NCBI GenBank assembly: GCA_021780815.1 | Contig: JAJXYC010000015.1 | Span: 399,796 to 463,795 of the forward strand | Reading direction: 5' to 3' | Origin: Bacteroidota bacterium | Lineage (GTDB): Bacteria; Bacteroidota; Ignavibacteria; Kapaibacteriales; UBA2268 | DNA length: 64,000 nucleotides | Part shown: in pieces, positions 1 to 9,835 of the stretch | How the letters are laid out: each line of letters begins with the position of its first letter | Position numbering within the stretch: the first letter of the stretch is position 1 | Program-made: the position numbers and the translations under genes | Notes under the pieces: model-generated | The model's input: only the letters and a program-made list of their open reading frames with translations | Told to the model about the DNA's origin: nothing | The model's database searches: none

Positions 1-269
1 TTATAGGTGCATTTATTTCAGGTTTAATATCGAACAGACTTGATTTAAAATTTGAAAAAGGTCCAAGGTCAACTACCAAAATGAGAGTTGCAGGCGCAAT
101 TATTGGAGGTATCCTTTGGGGAATTGGTTCTCAATTAGGACGAGGTTGTACAAGTGGTGCAGCATTAAGTGGTATGGCTGTAATGTCCACTGGTGGTATA
201 ATTACTATGTTTGCTATTTTTGGCGGAGCATACTTTTTTGCTTATTTCTTTAGAAAATTTTGGATTTAA
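1..269 (+). CDS. YeeE/YedE-family transporter, C-terminal part (5' truncated by window)
   Basis: The reading frame is open from the first bases of the window, so the gene begins upstream; the ATG at 81 is internal. The visible part has membrane segments and the family motif GRGCTSGAALSG, the conserved Cys/Gly signature of YeeE/YedE (DUF395, Sulf_transp) proteins, inner-membrane channels implicated in thiosulfate or other sulfur-compound uptake. It ends 15 bases before a second protein of the same family (285-1484), matching the known arrangement of two half-size YeeE/YedE proteins in tandem. The family is clear; the substrate is inferred. Confidence 0.82.
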   Translation, partial: IGAFISGLISNRLDLKFEKGPRSTTKMRVAGAIIGGILWGIGSQLGRGCTSGAALSGMAVMSTGGIITMFAIFGGAYFFAYFFRKFWI

Positions 270-284
270 TAAGGAGAAATTATT

Positions 285-1484
285 ATGGGACCATTAGTGC
301 CTGATTTAGTCAGTAATAATATGAACTTTATTGTTGCTTTTATTATTGGTATTTTCTTTGGAGCAATTCTTGAACAAGCAGGATTTTCAACTTCTAAAAA
401 ATTAGTTGGTTTGTTTTATGGTTATGATTTCACGGTCTTAAGAGTATTCTTTACCGCAGGACTTGTCGCCATGATTGGGGTTATGGCTTTGGATCATTTA
501 GGATTGATTGATGTCAATTTAATTTATATTAATCCTACGTTCCTGACCTCTGCAATTGTCGGCGGCGTTATTATGGGATTGGGATTTGTGGTTGGTGGAT
601 TTTGTCCCGGAACAAGTATTTGTGCCGCATCGATTGGCAAAATTGATGCAATGATATTTGTTGGTGGTGCAATCCTCGGTGTTATTATCTTCGGAGAAGG
701 TTACCCGATGTTTGAAGGCTTGTATATGGCTAATAATATGGGTAGTCCACAAATGTTCCAAACTCTCGGCATATCGGAAGGCTTGTTTGCCTTTTTATTT
801 GTCGTTCTTGGATTAGCTTCTTTTTGGTTCACTTCAATTATTGAAAATAAAGTAAATGGAATTAAAAAACCTGCTATTCGTTTCACTCCATATTATTTAA
901 GTATGGCTTTAATTGGTGTGTTGCTTGCTTTATCTGCTTTTGTGTTCACTGATAGAAAATCTGAGCTTAATGCAAAAATTCAAGATATGAACTATGTTAA
1001 TTCTTTTCCACTTGATACTATGAATGTAGATGAATTTGCTTTATGTATAACAAAAATATTAGAATGCGACAAATATCAAGGAGTTGATTTTAGGTCAGAA
1101 AAAGAACAAGCAAAATTCCCTTTACCCAAAACAGTTAGTATGACCGAAAACAGTTTGTTCGAAAAGAATACTTTTAAAACTTTAAATATTAGAAATAAAA
1201 TTAATATCTTTATTGCTGATGATGAATTAACTGAACGCAAAATGGCAATAATTGCAACTGAACTCGGTTATCAAAATATACGTATTCTTCGTGGGGGGTT
1301 AAATAATTTTGTTTCCACAATTTTAAACTTTAAACCAATAGAAAACCCAACAACAAAAGAAGAAGAATATACTAATCGCTTTAGACTTTATGCATCACAA
1401 AAAATTCCTCAAATACTAAAAGATTATAAACCTCTTCCTAAATCAAATGACAATAAACCAAAGCGCATAGTTGGCGGATGCTAA
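285..1484 (+). CDS. YeeE/YedE transporter half fused to a rhodanese-like domain lacking the catalytic Cys
   Basis: 399 residues. Residues 1-240 hold about six hydrophobic segments and the YeeE/YedE signature GFCPGTSICAAS. Residues about 255-385 look like a rhodanese fold: VDFRSEKEQAKFPLP matches the 'D.R...E...GHIPGA' strand region, and INIFIADDELTERKMA sits where the active-site loop (Cys-x-x-G-x-R) normally is, followed by LGYQNIRILRGGLNNF, the typical C-terminal rhodanese helix. The sulfur-carrying cysteine is replaced by Ala/Asp, so sulfurtransferase chemistry there is unlikely. A good Shine-Dalgarno sequence (AAGGAG) precedes the start. The role is presumably sulfur-compound import, in an operon with the preceding gene. 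Confidence 0.85.
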   Translation: MGPLVPDLVSNNMNFIVAFIIGIFFGAILEQAGFSTSKKLVGLFYGYDFTVLRVFFTAGLVAMIGVMALDHLGLIDVNLIYINPTFLTSAIVGGVIMGLGFVVGGFCPGTSICAASIGKIDAMIFVGGAILGVIIFGEGYPMFEGLYMANNMGSPQMFQTLGISEGLFAFLFVVLGLASFWFTSIIENKVNGIKKPAIRFTPYYLSMALIGVLLALSAFVFTDRKSELNAKIQDMNYVNSFPLDTMNVDEFALCITKILECDKYQGVDFRSEKEQAKFPLPKTVSMTENSLFEKNTFKTLNIRNKINIFIADDELTERKMAIIATELGYQNIRILRGGLNNFVSTILNFKPIENPTTKEEEYTNRFRLYASQKIPQILKDYKPLPKSNDNKPKRIVGGC

Positions 1485-1500
1485 TTCTCTAAACTAAAAA

Positions 1501-1540
1501 AGAGGTTATCTTACAAATTAGGATAACCTCTTTTTTTTAT
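1501..1540. terminator. Bidirectional Rho-independent terminator
   Basis: A perfect 10-bp inverted repeat (AGAGGTTATC at 1501-1510, GATAACCTCT at 1522-1531) has an A-run on its left and an eight-T run on its right. It lies between two convergent genes, the transporter at 285-1484 and the histidine kinase at 1572-3845, and would terminate transcription from both. Confidence 0.88.
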
Positions 1541-1571
1541 CATACAATCTGTTTTTGCCTTATACAATATC

Positions 1572-3845
1572 TTATTTAGATAGTTTTAATTTGGGTAATT
1601 GAAAAATTAATTCAGTCCCTTGATTTTCTACCGAATTAACTAACAGTTTCCCTCGGTGTAATTCTATAACTTGTTGAATTATCATTGTACCTATTCCAAA
1701 TCCAGAGCCATCTTTTGAAGTAGAAAAATAAGGTGTGAGCATTTTCTGTTTGACTGCTTCATTCATTCCCCTGCCATTGTCTTTGATTTGAAAATAATTA
1801 TATCGTGAATCTGCCCAACAAGAAAGTTCTATTTCTCCTATTTGGTTTGGAAGTGCTTTAATACCATTTTCAACAGCATTACGAATTGCTCTAATGAGTT
1901 TTGGCTCATCACAAACCAAATCAAAATCATTACCTAAAATTTGTATATCAACATTTTGGAAAACATTTTTGTCAAATTCCAAAGATACTTGCTCTAACAA
2001 TTTCAATGAATTTGTGGTAACAAGTTCCAAATTGGAAGAACGACCAACAGTAACAATATCCCGAACACGTTTTTGCAAAGTAGTAACTTGAAAAAGAATT
2101 TTTGAAATTCTACTTAAATTCTCGCCTTTTTCGCATTTCATTTGTTCCGCATTCAATCTTATTGTAAGCAAATTTGTTTGCATATCGTGAGCAAGCTGCG
2201 CCCAATTCGATAATTTCTTTCGCTCAAGCTGTTCAGTTATATCATATCCACTTACAACAAAACCTTTAAATCTACCAACAACCGACCATATTGGAGATAT
2301 ATTAAATAAATATTCTGTATGAATATTATTTTTAATAATGGAAATCCTTTTAGATAAATTCCGTTTTTCTTCTTCCGATATTAAGAAAAGTCTTAACAAA
2401 TCATCGTATTTAGCCGAAACCAAGTAATCTGGAAATGCTCTTTGCAAAGGGATATAAATATCTATCTCAAGGAATTCACGACCTTTTTGATTAATATTAA
2501 TCAACTCATTCCGTTCATTCAATATTATAAAAATACCAGAACTTGGCAAATTGATTAAATCTTGTAATGTCTTCTTTTGCTCATAATAAAGCCGTGAATA
2601 TAAAATAACAAGTAATAACAAAATTACAGGAACTATATAACTTAAAAATAAATCAAGTACTGAATAAAATAGCCAAAAATAATTTTTTGTTTGTAAAAAT
2701 ACCTCTGAATAAGAATTTGACGAAAGAACAATATAATTTTTGAAAAAATTTACATTTGGTTTCCCTGAAAAATTCTTCCCAATTAGGACAAATTCATTTA
2801 ATTGTAAATTACCTTTTTTATCATATGCAATTATTCCATTTCTTAGCACAACATAATAATTACCATTATTATAATTCAAAGAAATAGGTTCAAAAACATT
2901 ATCAGGCAAAAGGCTTTTCTGACATTTCCCATTTTCGAAATTTTCAGAAACTTTACATATATTAAAATAAGTATCATCTTCATCTCTCGAAATATAACTT
3001 AAATATACTTCCCCATCTTCACCTCTATTAAAACTAATAAGTTCAGGCGAACAATCAAAATACTTCGTAATTATTTGCTTGCCTTTGTTTAAATCTATTA
3101 CTTGAACAAGAGTTGTACTTGCATTGTAAAATGAAGATTTAATAAAAATTAAATGATTAAATATTGCAAGAGAATTTTTATCTCCTGAATTTACTTTATA
3201 TTGCTGGATTAAATTTTCATTTTTATCAACTAATTTTAAAATTCCATAAGATGGATTGGCTTCTAAAAAGATATAATTTAATTTTGCAAAAGTTTTAATT
3301 TTATTATTTTCTATATGATCTTGGAAAAAGACAAAATCAGAAATATTTTCACGCATAAATTGAACAGACCAAACATTTTGATGTATATCGCATACATATA
3401 ATTTAGAATTCACTAAAGCAATTACTTTGTTTGAAGAATTACTTTGTATTTTAAAATTATCTTCAGATTGCAAGTCTTCAAATCCATCTAAATTAAATAT
3501 AGATGTCTGGTTTAAATTAGTATCTAATGTAATGAAATATAAGCTGTCTTTATAACTTGTTAAAAGTAATAAATTATGAGCAAATATTATTGAACTTTTA
3601 ATTTGGTAATTATTTAAATTTTTCCCAATTGAATTCTGTTTTTTAATTCCTTGCCAAGTTGTAATTACATCTAATTGGTTAGTCCAATTTGGTTTTAATA
3701 AAAATGTTCTTGGTTGGGTAGTATCAACCAAGATATTACCACCAAGGAAAGATTCTACTTTAGTAATATCCAACGGGAACTTGTATCCAGCTAATAAAGC
3801 TTGTCCAAGTAAAAAAAATAAAAATATAAATATTATTTTTTTCAA
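1572..3845 (-). CDS. Membrane sensor histidine kinase (periplasmic sensor, PAS, HATPase)
   Basis: 757 residues. An N-terminal signal/anchor (KKIIFIFLFFLLGQALLAG) precedes about 370 residues of strand-rich extracytoplasmic sequence, probably a propeller-like sensor. A transmembrane helix near residue 400-420 (PVILLLLVILY) follows, then a PAS-like region (about 430-535). The kinase core has an H-box LAHDMQTNLLT with phospho-acceptor His553, an N-box RNAVENGIKA, G1 DNGRGM, F-box PYFSTS and G2 GSGFGIGT, so it looks active. No response-regulator gene is adjacent, so the partner is unknown. The 26-base gap to the upstream oxidoreductase gene on the same strand suggests cotranscription. Confidence 0.9.
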   Translation of the reverse strand: MKKIIFIFLFFLLGQALLAGYKFPLDITKVESFLGGNILVDTTQPRTFLLKPNWTNQLDVITTWQGIKKQNSIGKNLNNYQIKSSIIFAHNLLLLTSYKDSLYFITLDTNLNQTSIFNLDGFEDLQSEDNFKIQSNSSNKVIALVNSKLYVCDIHQNVWSVQFMRENISDFVFFQDHIENNKIKTFAKLNYIFLEANPSYGILKLVDKNENLIQQYKVNSGDKNSLAIFNHLIFIKSSFYNASTTLVQVIDLNKGKQIITKYFDCSPELISFNRGEDGEVYLSYISRDEDDTYFNICKVSENFENGKCQKSLLPDNVFEPISLNYNNGNYYVVLRNGIIAYDKKGNLQLNEFVLIGKNFSGKPNVNFFKNYIVLSSNSYSEVFLQTKNYFWLFYSVLDLFLSYIVPVILLLLVILYSRLYYEQKKTLQDLINLPSSGIFIILNERNELININQKGREFLEIDIYIPLQRAFPDYLVSAKYDDLLRLFLISEEEKRNLSKRISIIKNNIHTEYLFNISPIWSVVGRFKGFVVSGYDITEQLERKKLSNWAQLAHDMQTNLLTIRLNAEQMKCEKGENLSRISKILFQVTTLQKRVRDIVTVGRSSNLELVTTNSLKLLEQVSLEFDKNVFQNVDIQILGNDFDLVCDEPKLIRAIRNAVENGIKALPNQIGEIELSCWADSRYNYFQIKDNGRGMNEAVKQKMLTPYFSTSKDGSGFGIGTMIIQQVIELHRGKLLVNSVENQGTELIFQLPKLKLSK

Positions 3846-3871
3846 ATTTTAAATTTCCTGCACTTTATCAA

Positions 3872-6007
3872 TTACAAATCCAAAGGTTTTCCAAATTTAA
3901 TAGAATCAATAGCTAGGATAGTTGCTTTTGAAACAGCAAAAATTTCATTATAATTTATAGGCATTGGCAATCTATTTTTTATACTTTGAATAATTTGCTT
4001 AACTTCATTTTGAATTCCTTTTTCACCATTAAAACTATTTTCTTGCAATTTACCTCCTTGGAATAATTTAACTTTTGTAAAATTATCCATTATCGCAGAT
4101 TTCGAAGAAGTATGAACCTCAAAATATTCTTTTGGTAAAGATTGCGCTCCTTCACTTGTATAAATAATATTTCCAATGGAACCATCTCGAAATTTCAAGA
4201 GAATCCCAATATTGTCATTTGCCGCAAATTCTTTTTGCGATGTAGAAGTATTATAAGCATAAACTTGTACAGGCAATGATTTTGCAAGAAAAGTCATAGT
4301 ATCAATAAAATGACAAACTTCACCAATAATTCTACCACCATTTTCAGGTTGTTGCACCCAATGATTTTTGGGAATAGCACCAGCATTAATTCTATACAAC
4401 ATATTCAAAGGTTCGCTACGATTATTGATGAAATCATTTATTTTTAAAAATGGTTCAGAAAATCTACGATTAAATCCAACTATAAATGGGGTTTGATGTA
4501 TTTTATATAATTCGTCAATTTTTTCTAGTTCATCTAAAGAAATTGCCAAAGGTTTCTCTATAAATATAGTTTTGTTATGTTTAATTGCCTCCATAACATA
4601 ATAAGCATGGCTATTATGCCTTGTTGCACAAAAAACAATATCAATTTCATTATTGCTAATAATTTCTTGCGTATTATTTGTAGCAACTTTGAAGTTAAAT
4701 CTTTTCCCAACATTTAAAGAAGTCAGGGGCGTAGAATTTGCAATTGAATGGAACTCCACATCACATTTTTGCAAAGCAGGTAAAAGATAATTTTGGGCAA
4801 AAGTACCAGTCCCAATAAATCCAATATTGATTTTGCTCTTGGGTTTGCCTTCCTTTTTTAATTCAATACTTTTAATATTTTTATTATCTCTTGCCGAATA
4901 AGACAAAACAATGCCAAGATATTTTTCTTTAACTTCACCACTTATGAGCTGATAAGCCTTATTTGCCTCTTGTAAAGGAAATTGATGAGTAGTTAATTTT
5001 TGAAAATTTAATTGATTTTTGGCAAGTAAATTTAAAATAGATTGCATATTCCTATTTTCAGTCCAACGAACAAATCCGATAGGATAATCTTCACCAAGTT
5101 CTTCATAGAATGGGTCATAACGTCCTGGTCCATAACTTGTTGCAATTTTTAATTCTAATTCTTTCCTATAAAAATTATCGCGAGGTATTATCATTGGGAC
5201 AGCACCAACAATAATAATTTTTCCTCTTTTTCTAAGGAGTTCAATAGCAAGTTCAACAGGTTGATTGCTATTTGCAGAAGCAGTTACAAGAACAGAATCA
5301 AAACCAGCAGAATTAGTATTAAAAATTGCTTCTTTAACAAAATCTTTGTTGCTTGGAAAAACATAAGAGCAACCAAATTCATTTGCTAATTGGAATGTTG
5401 ATTCATCAATATCAAAGCCAACAACATTAGCACCATTAGCTTTAAGCAATTGTACAGTAATTTGTCCAATTAAACCTAAACCAATAACAGCAATATTTTC
5501 ACCAATTTTCACTTTTGCTTGTCTGACTCCTTGCAAAGCAATGGCGGCAATTGTAGTGTAGGCGGCATCTTGCAACGATACTTGTTCAGAAATTTTTACT
5601 GCTAAATTTTTTGGTACTGAACAAATTTCACCATGATTCGCATAACCAGCACCGGCTATTGCAACATAATCACCCACCTGAAAATCACTGCAATCAGTTT
5701 CTATTACACGACCTGATGCACTATAACCTAATGTTTTATATGAATCTAATTTAGATTTGACTCTTGCCCAAGTAGAAAAGATTCCCTCTTTTTTGATAAA
5801 ATCAAGTACTATCTTTACTTGGTCTGGTTGCCGTTTTGCTCTTTCAATTAATGAAGCCTTCGCATTATCAACTGACGTTTTTTCTGTCCCTGCACTAATA
5901 ACCGAATAATTGGTTTCAACCAAAATCCCGTTTGGGAAACATTTTGGGGCAGGTATGTCATCAATTATTATCTCACCTGTCTTTTGATGTTGAAGAAGTT
6001 GAAGCAT
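3872..6007 (-). CDS. Bi-domain oxidoreductase: MDR alcohol-dehydrogenase-like + Gfo/Idh/MocA
   Basis: 711 residues. Residues 1-365 are a medium-chain dehydrogenase/reductase with a Rossmann motif GLGLIGQITVQLL followed by VVGFDID. Residues about 385-711 are a Gfo/Idh/MocA dehydrogenase with a second NAD-binding motif GFIGTGTFAQNYLLPALQ and the EKPLAI signature. This fused architecture is a known family ('bi-domain-containing oxidoreductase'), often found in surface-polysaccharide loci and presumed to act on nucleotide sugars; the substrate here is unknown. It lies upstream of the histidine kinase on the same strand. No polysaccharide cluster surrounds it in this window. Confidence 0.88.
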   Translation of the reverse strand: MLQLLQHQKTGEIIIDDIPAPKCFPNGILVETNYSVISAGTEKTSVDNAKASLIERAKRQPDQVKIVLDFIKKEGIFSTWARVKSKLDSYKTLGYSASGRVIETDCSDFQVGDYVAIAGAGYANHGEICSVPKNLAVKISEQVSLQDAAYTTIAAIALQGVRQAKVKIGENIAVIGLGLIGQITVQLLKANGANVVGFDIDESTFQLANEFGCSYVFPSNKDFVKEAIFNTNSAGFDSVLVTASANSNQPVELAIELLRKRGKIIIVGAVPMIIPRDNFYRKELELKIATSYGPGRYDPFYEELGEDYPIGFVRWTENRNMQSILNLLAKNQLNFQKLTTHQFPLQEANKAYQLISGEVKEKYLGIVLSYSARDNKNIKSIELKKEGKPKSKINIGFIGTGTFAQNYLLPALQKCDVEFHSIANSTPLTSLNVGKRFNFKVATNNTQEIISNNEIDIVFCATRHNSHAYYVMEAIKHNKTIFIEKPLAISLDELEKIDELYKIHQTPFIVGFNRRFSEPFLKINDFINNRSEPLNMLYRINAGAIPKNHWVQQPENGGRIIGEVCHFIDTMTFLAKSLPVQVYAYNTSTSQKEFAANDNIGILLKFRDGSIGNIIYTSEGAQSLPKEYFEVHTSSKSAIMDNFTKVKLFQGGKLQENSFNGEKGIQNEVKQIIQSIKNRLPMPINYNEIFAVSKATILAIDSIKFGKPLDL

Positions 6008-6137
6008 ATTTTTTTGTTTCGTAAAATTAAAAAAAACTAAATTATTGAATTTTATTTATTTTTTACAAATTTTTGATAAATGAATTACAACTATTTTGCT
6101 AATTTTAAAATTTACAAAATTGCAAAAACGAAAATTT

Positions 6138-8726
6138 ATGAAAAAATTAATTGTTTTCTTCTTTATTTTACTAACAAACAAATACTTAGAGGCAAATTAT
6201 ATAAATTTCAACAATGACCAGTTGAAAGAGATGTTCCCCTCAAAAACCCGATTTGTAACAAGTTTAAGTGGTAATTGGGATTATTCCACAAATAATTCTT
6301 CGTGGGAAAGCACGACTTTGCCTAATGTTTTTTATGAAAGTGGTAGAAAAATTTTCCAAAGACAATTCCGAATTGATAAAGATATACTTCATAAATACGA
6401 TTGGTCCTTGTATTTTTTAGGAGCAAGTTCAGAAGTAGAGATTTATATTAATGAACAATTCATCGGAAAATTTTCAAGTAATTATTTGCCCTTTTATGTG
6501 GATATTCCTAAAAAAGTATTGACTAATTCAAATAATACTTTAAAGGTAATTGTTTCCAATCCACAAAATCAAGTTACTAATGAATTAGAGAATGATATAT
6601 TTGAACCCACAATTATTAATGGTATACCAAGAGATATATTTTTAATTGGTTCTCCACAATTGTATGTTTCTAATATTTTATATCAATCCCAAATTGATAA
6701 AAAAATAACCGATGCAAATATTAATGTAACCGCAGAAATTAAGTCAAAAGATTTAGATAATCTTACTCCACTTAATGTTACAGACTCATTAGGTAATAAA
6801 ATTATTTCTTTAAAATCCTATTCAGTCCAATTTCAATTACGAGATAAATCTACTGGCGCAATTGTTAGCTCTTCGGATATATACGGCTTCACAATTGAAC
6901 CTCAAAGAACAATAGTTAAAAATTACAGATTCAGTGTTTCTGGATTTAAGACTTGGTCTACCGAATCACCTAATTTATATGAAATTGTCGTCCGAATTTA
7001 TGCTGGTTCTACTTTAATCGATGAAAATATTAAAAATTTTGCATTCAAATTGTTTGAAACTGACTTGAAATCAAGCAATAAACAGATTCTTTTCAATGGA
7101 AATCCTTTCAAATTTAAAGGCGTGTATTATGTAGAAAATTTTTATAATAATGGGAATATACTTTCTGCATATAGATTTGATGAAGATTTCCGCCAAATGA
7201 AAATTTTAGGAGTGAATGCTATTGTATTCAAATACTTTTACCCTAATCCCTATTTGTTAGATTTGTGCGATAAATATGGTATTCTTGCTTTTATTGATTT
7301 ACCTCTTTATAATACACCAAACAAATTACTTGGAAGTGAAACCATTCTAGCAAGTATTAGCAATCAAGTAAAAAATATTATCCAAATATATTCATCATCA
7401 CCATCTGTCATAGCTTATGGTCTTGGACAAGGTCTCGATGACAATACAAATGAATACAATAAATTTCTTGATAGAATTACTCAAATATTCAAACAAAACA
7501 CAGACAGGTTGCTATATAAGACAGTGTATGCACAGAATACTTTAAAATTTAACAATAATATTGACTTTTTAATTTTCAGGTCTTTTGAATCTCGTAAACC
7601 TTTTGATGTTTTAAATAACATTTATAACCAAGTAAGAACAAAAGCAGACCCTTTACCTATTGTATTTAGTTTTGGTGTTGCAATTCAAAACGATAATCAC
7701 GAAGGTTATTCAGACCCTCTAAGTGTAGAATTCCAAAGTTACTATGCACAAAACTTGTATAAAATTGCACTTGTTAATAATGGCTATGGTTCAATCTTTT
7801 GCGATTTTAATGACTATTATTCTCAATATCCATTACTTGCAACACGTGCAATCAACGACAAATACATAAGTAAAGGTGTATTAGATATTAACAAAAAGAA
7901 TAAAACATCGTTTTTAGTTTTAAAAGCTTTGTTCAATGAAGAAAATGACCCTTTAATTGATATTGGCAATTACTCAAACACAAATTATACTTTTATTATT
8001 TTAAGCCTTTTATTAATCATTTTATTTTTAATGATTATTTCTCGCTTCAGACGCTTCCAAGAGTATTTTGTAAGATCTTTTTTGAGACCATATAATTTTT
8101 ATTCGGATATTCGAGACCAAAGAATTTTATCTCCTTCGTTTACTTACATATTAGGGTTAATGCTATCTTTGACTTTTGGTATTTTTACGGAATCAATTTT
8201 GTACTTTTATAGAACAAGTGAAACCTTCCAATATCTTTTAATGGTCTTTATCCCCGATTCTACAATACTTTCAACATTATTTCATATAATTTGGATTCCG
8301 ATTTTTGGAATATTTGCCTTTGCTTTATTATATTTTGTTAAAATGTATATAATCTCATTAATCATACGACTATTCGCTTATTTCAAACATTTACGTATCC
8401 ATAATTTTGATGTAATGAATATTGTTTTTTGGGGTAGTTTGCCAATCATTTTACTTTTACCAATTGATATAGTATTATTCAAACTATTACAAATAAATTC
8501 CATTTTCTTTAATATACTTTTTGTCTTATCAATTTTAATTATCATTTATTCAATTTTTAGAATTTTAAAAGCAACTGCAGTATTGTTTGATGCAACCTTT
8601 GAAAAAGTATATTTAATTGGTTTGGGAGTAATTTTTATTTTATTTTTTGCATTATATTTATTCTATCAATCTCAATCAAATTTTAGCAATACAATTTCAT
8701 ATTATTTTTCGGTACTAATAAAATGA
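6138..8726 (+). CDS. GH2-like (beta-galactosidase fold) protein with C-terminal multi-pass membrane domain
   Basis: 862 residues from the ATG that begins a proper signal peptide (MKKLIVFFFILLTNKYLEA); an in-frame ATG at 6096 would add 14 unneeded residues. Residues about 40-170 resemble the GH2 sugar-binding jelly roll (YFLGASSEVEIYINEQFIG), then an Ig-like sandwich, then a TIM-barrel-like part (FKGVYYVENF, LDLCDKYGILAFIDLP). The position where GH2 enzymes carry the acid/base Asn-Glu (WSLGNE) reads YGLGQGLD near residue 428, so that catalytic Glu is missing. From about residue 620 there are six or more hydrophobic helices, possibly a Yip1-like domain. Its stop overlaps the fmt start (ATGA). 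It is probably a membrane-tethered carbohydrate-binding protein rather than a hydrolase. Confidence 0.72.
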   Translation: MKKLIVFFFILLTNKYLEANYINFNNDQLKEMFPSKTRFVTSLSGNWDYSTNNSSWESTTLPNVFYESGRKIFQRQFRIDKDILHKYDWSLYFLGASSEVEIYINEQFIGKFSSNYLPFYVDIPKKVLTNSNNTLKVIVSNPQNQVTNELENDIFEPTIINGIPRDIFLIGSPQLYVSNILYQSQIDKKITDANINVTAEIKSKDLDNLTPLNVTDSLGNKIISLKSYSVQFQLRDKSTGAIVSSSDIYGFTIEPQRTIVKNYRFSVSGFKTWSTESPNLYEIVVRIYAGSTLIDENIKNFAFKLFETDLKSSNKQILFNGNPFKFKGVYYVENFYNNGNILSAYRFDEDFRQMKILGVNAIVFKYFYPNPYLLDLCDKYGILAFIDLPLYNTPNKLLGSETILASISNQVKNIIQIYSSSPSVIAYGLGQGLDDNTNEYNKFLDRITQIFKQNTDRLLYKTVYAQNTLKFNNNIDFLIFRSFESRKPFDVLNNIYNQVRTKADPLPIVFSFGVAIQNDNHEGYSDPLSVEFQSYYAQNLYKIALVNNGYGSIFCDFNDYYSQYPLLATRAINDKYISKGVLDINKKNKTSFLVLKALFNEENDPLIDIGNYSNTNYTFIILSLLLIILFLMIISRFRRFQEYFVRSFLRPYNFYSDIRDQRILSPSFTYILGLMLSLTFGIFTESILYFYRTSETFQYLLMVFIPDSTILSTLFHIIWIPIFGIFAFALLYFVKMYIISLIIRLFAYFKHLRIHNFDVMNIVFWGSLPIILLLPIDIVLFKLLQINSIFFNILFVLSILIIIYSIFRILKATAVLFDATFEKVYLIGLGVIFILFFALYLFYQSQSNFSNTISYYFSVLIK

Positions 8727-9667
8727 GTTTAAATATAGTAACAAAGCCAAAAATTGTTTTTATGGGAACGCCAGAAATAGCTGTCCCAACTTTAAATGCT
8801 GTCAATCAGCGATATGGTGTTATTGCCGTTGTTACCAACCCTGACAAAGAACAAGGACGAGGCAAAAAATTGCAACCTCCTGAAATCAAAATTGCCGCTG
8901 AAAAATTAAATTTGCATATTTTACAACCTATTGATTTAAATTCATTTGAATTTGAACAAAGCTTGCGAACATTAGAACCTGATATTTTTGTTGTTTTTGC
9001 TTTTAAAATACTACCTGCAAACTTACTTCCAATACCTAAATTAGGTTCGTTCAATATTCATCCAAGTTTGTTGCCCAAATATAGAGGTGCGGCGCCAATT
9101 AACCACACAATAATAAACGGCGATACAGAAACAGGCATTACTACTTTTTTAATGGAACAAAAAGTTGATGCAGGTGGTATTTTATTGCAAGAAAAATTCT
9201 CAATTCCCGAAGATATTACTGCTGGTGATTTACACAATATTGTTATGAATAAAGCCCCTGAAATTGCACTTATTACTATTGAAAAGCTACTTCAAGCCGA
9301 CAAATCTATTATTCCACAAGACAATACTTGCGTTTCAAAAGCTCCAAAAATATTCCGTGAACAGTGTGAGATTGATTTTAGCAAACCTGCCGTTCAAGTA
9401 AAAAACTTTATCAATGGCGTTTCCCCTATTCCCGGCGCTTGGACAAAATGGAATAGTACTACTATTAAATTTTTACATGCTAAATCTGCTAATTTGCCTA
9501 TCTCTTTAAAACCATCGGATTATTTAATTCAAAACAAAAAACTTTATATCGGTTGTGGTAATGGTGCAATTGAGATTATAGAATTACAACCCGAAACAAA
9601 AAAAGTAATAAAAACTTTAGATTTTATAAATGGTTTTAAAGGTGCTTTATCAGGAATTATCCAATAA
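8723..9667 (+). CDS. fmt: Methionyl-tRNA formyltransferase
   Basis: 314 residues, the usual length. It formylates initiator Met-tRNA using 10-formyl-tetrahydrofolate. The N-terminal formyltransferase domain shows FMGTPEIAVPTL at the start and the catalytic segment FNIHPSLLPKYRGAAPI with the conserved Asn and His, then GDTETGIT with the catalytic Asp. The C-terminal tRNA-binding domain contains the NGVSPIPGAWT motif. Start and previous stop overlap as ATGA, so it is translationally coupled to the GH2-like gene, an odd pairing for a translation factor. Confidence 0.97.
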   Translation: MSLNIVTKPKIVFMGTPEIAVPTLNAVNQRYGVIAVVTNPDKEQGRGKKLQPPEIKIAAEKLNLHILQPIDLNSFEFEQSLRTLEPDIFVVFAFKILPANLLPIPKLGSFNIHPSLLPKYRGAAPINHTIINGDTETGITTFLMEQKVDAGGILLQEKFSIPEDITAGDLHNIVMNKAPEIALITIEKLLQADKSIIPQDNTCVSKAPKIFREQCEIDFSKPAVQVKNFINGVSPIPGAWTKWNSTTIKFLHAKSANLPISLKPSDYLIQNKKLYIGCGNGAIEIIELQPETKKVIKTLDFINGFKGALSGIIQ

Positions 9668-9835
9668 TTTTATATTTTTATTTTTTTTACCACTATTTAA
9701 GTTTTTTTTGTTAGTTTCGTAAATTCATCTTAATTAAATTAAAATAATAATTAAAAAATATTTATTATTTGTAACTTTTTTTACTTTGAGTTGTTATACT
9801 TATTTATGGTATAACAAATTAAATATAGAAAAAAA

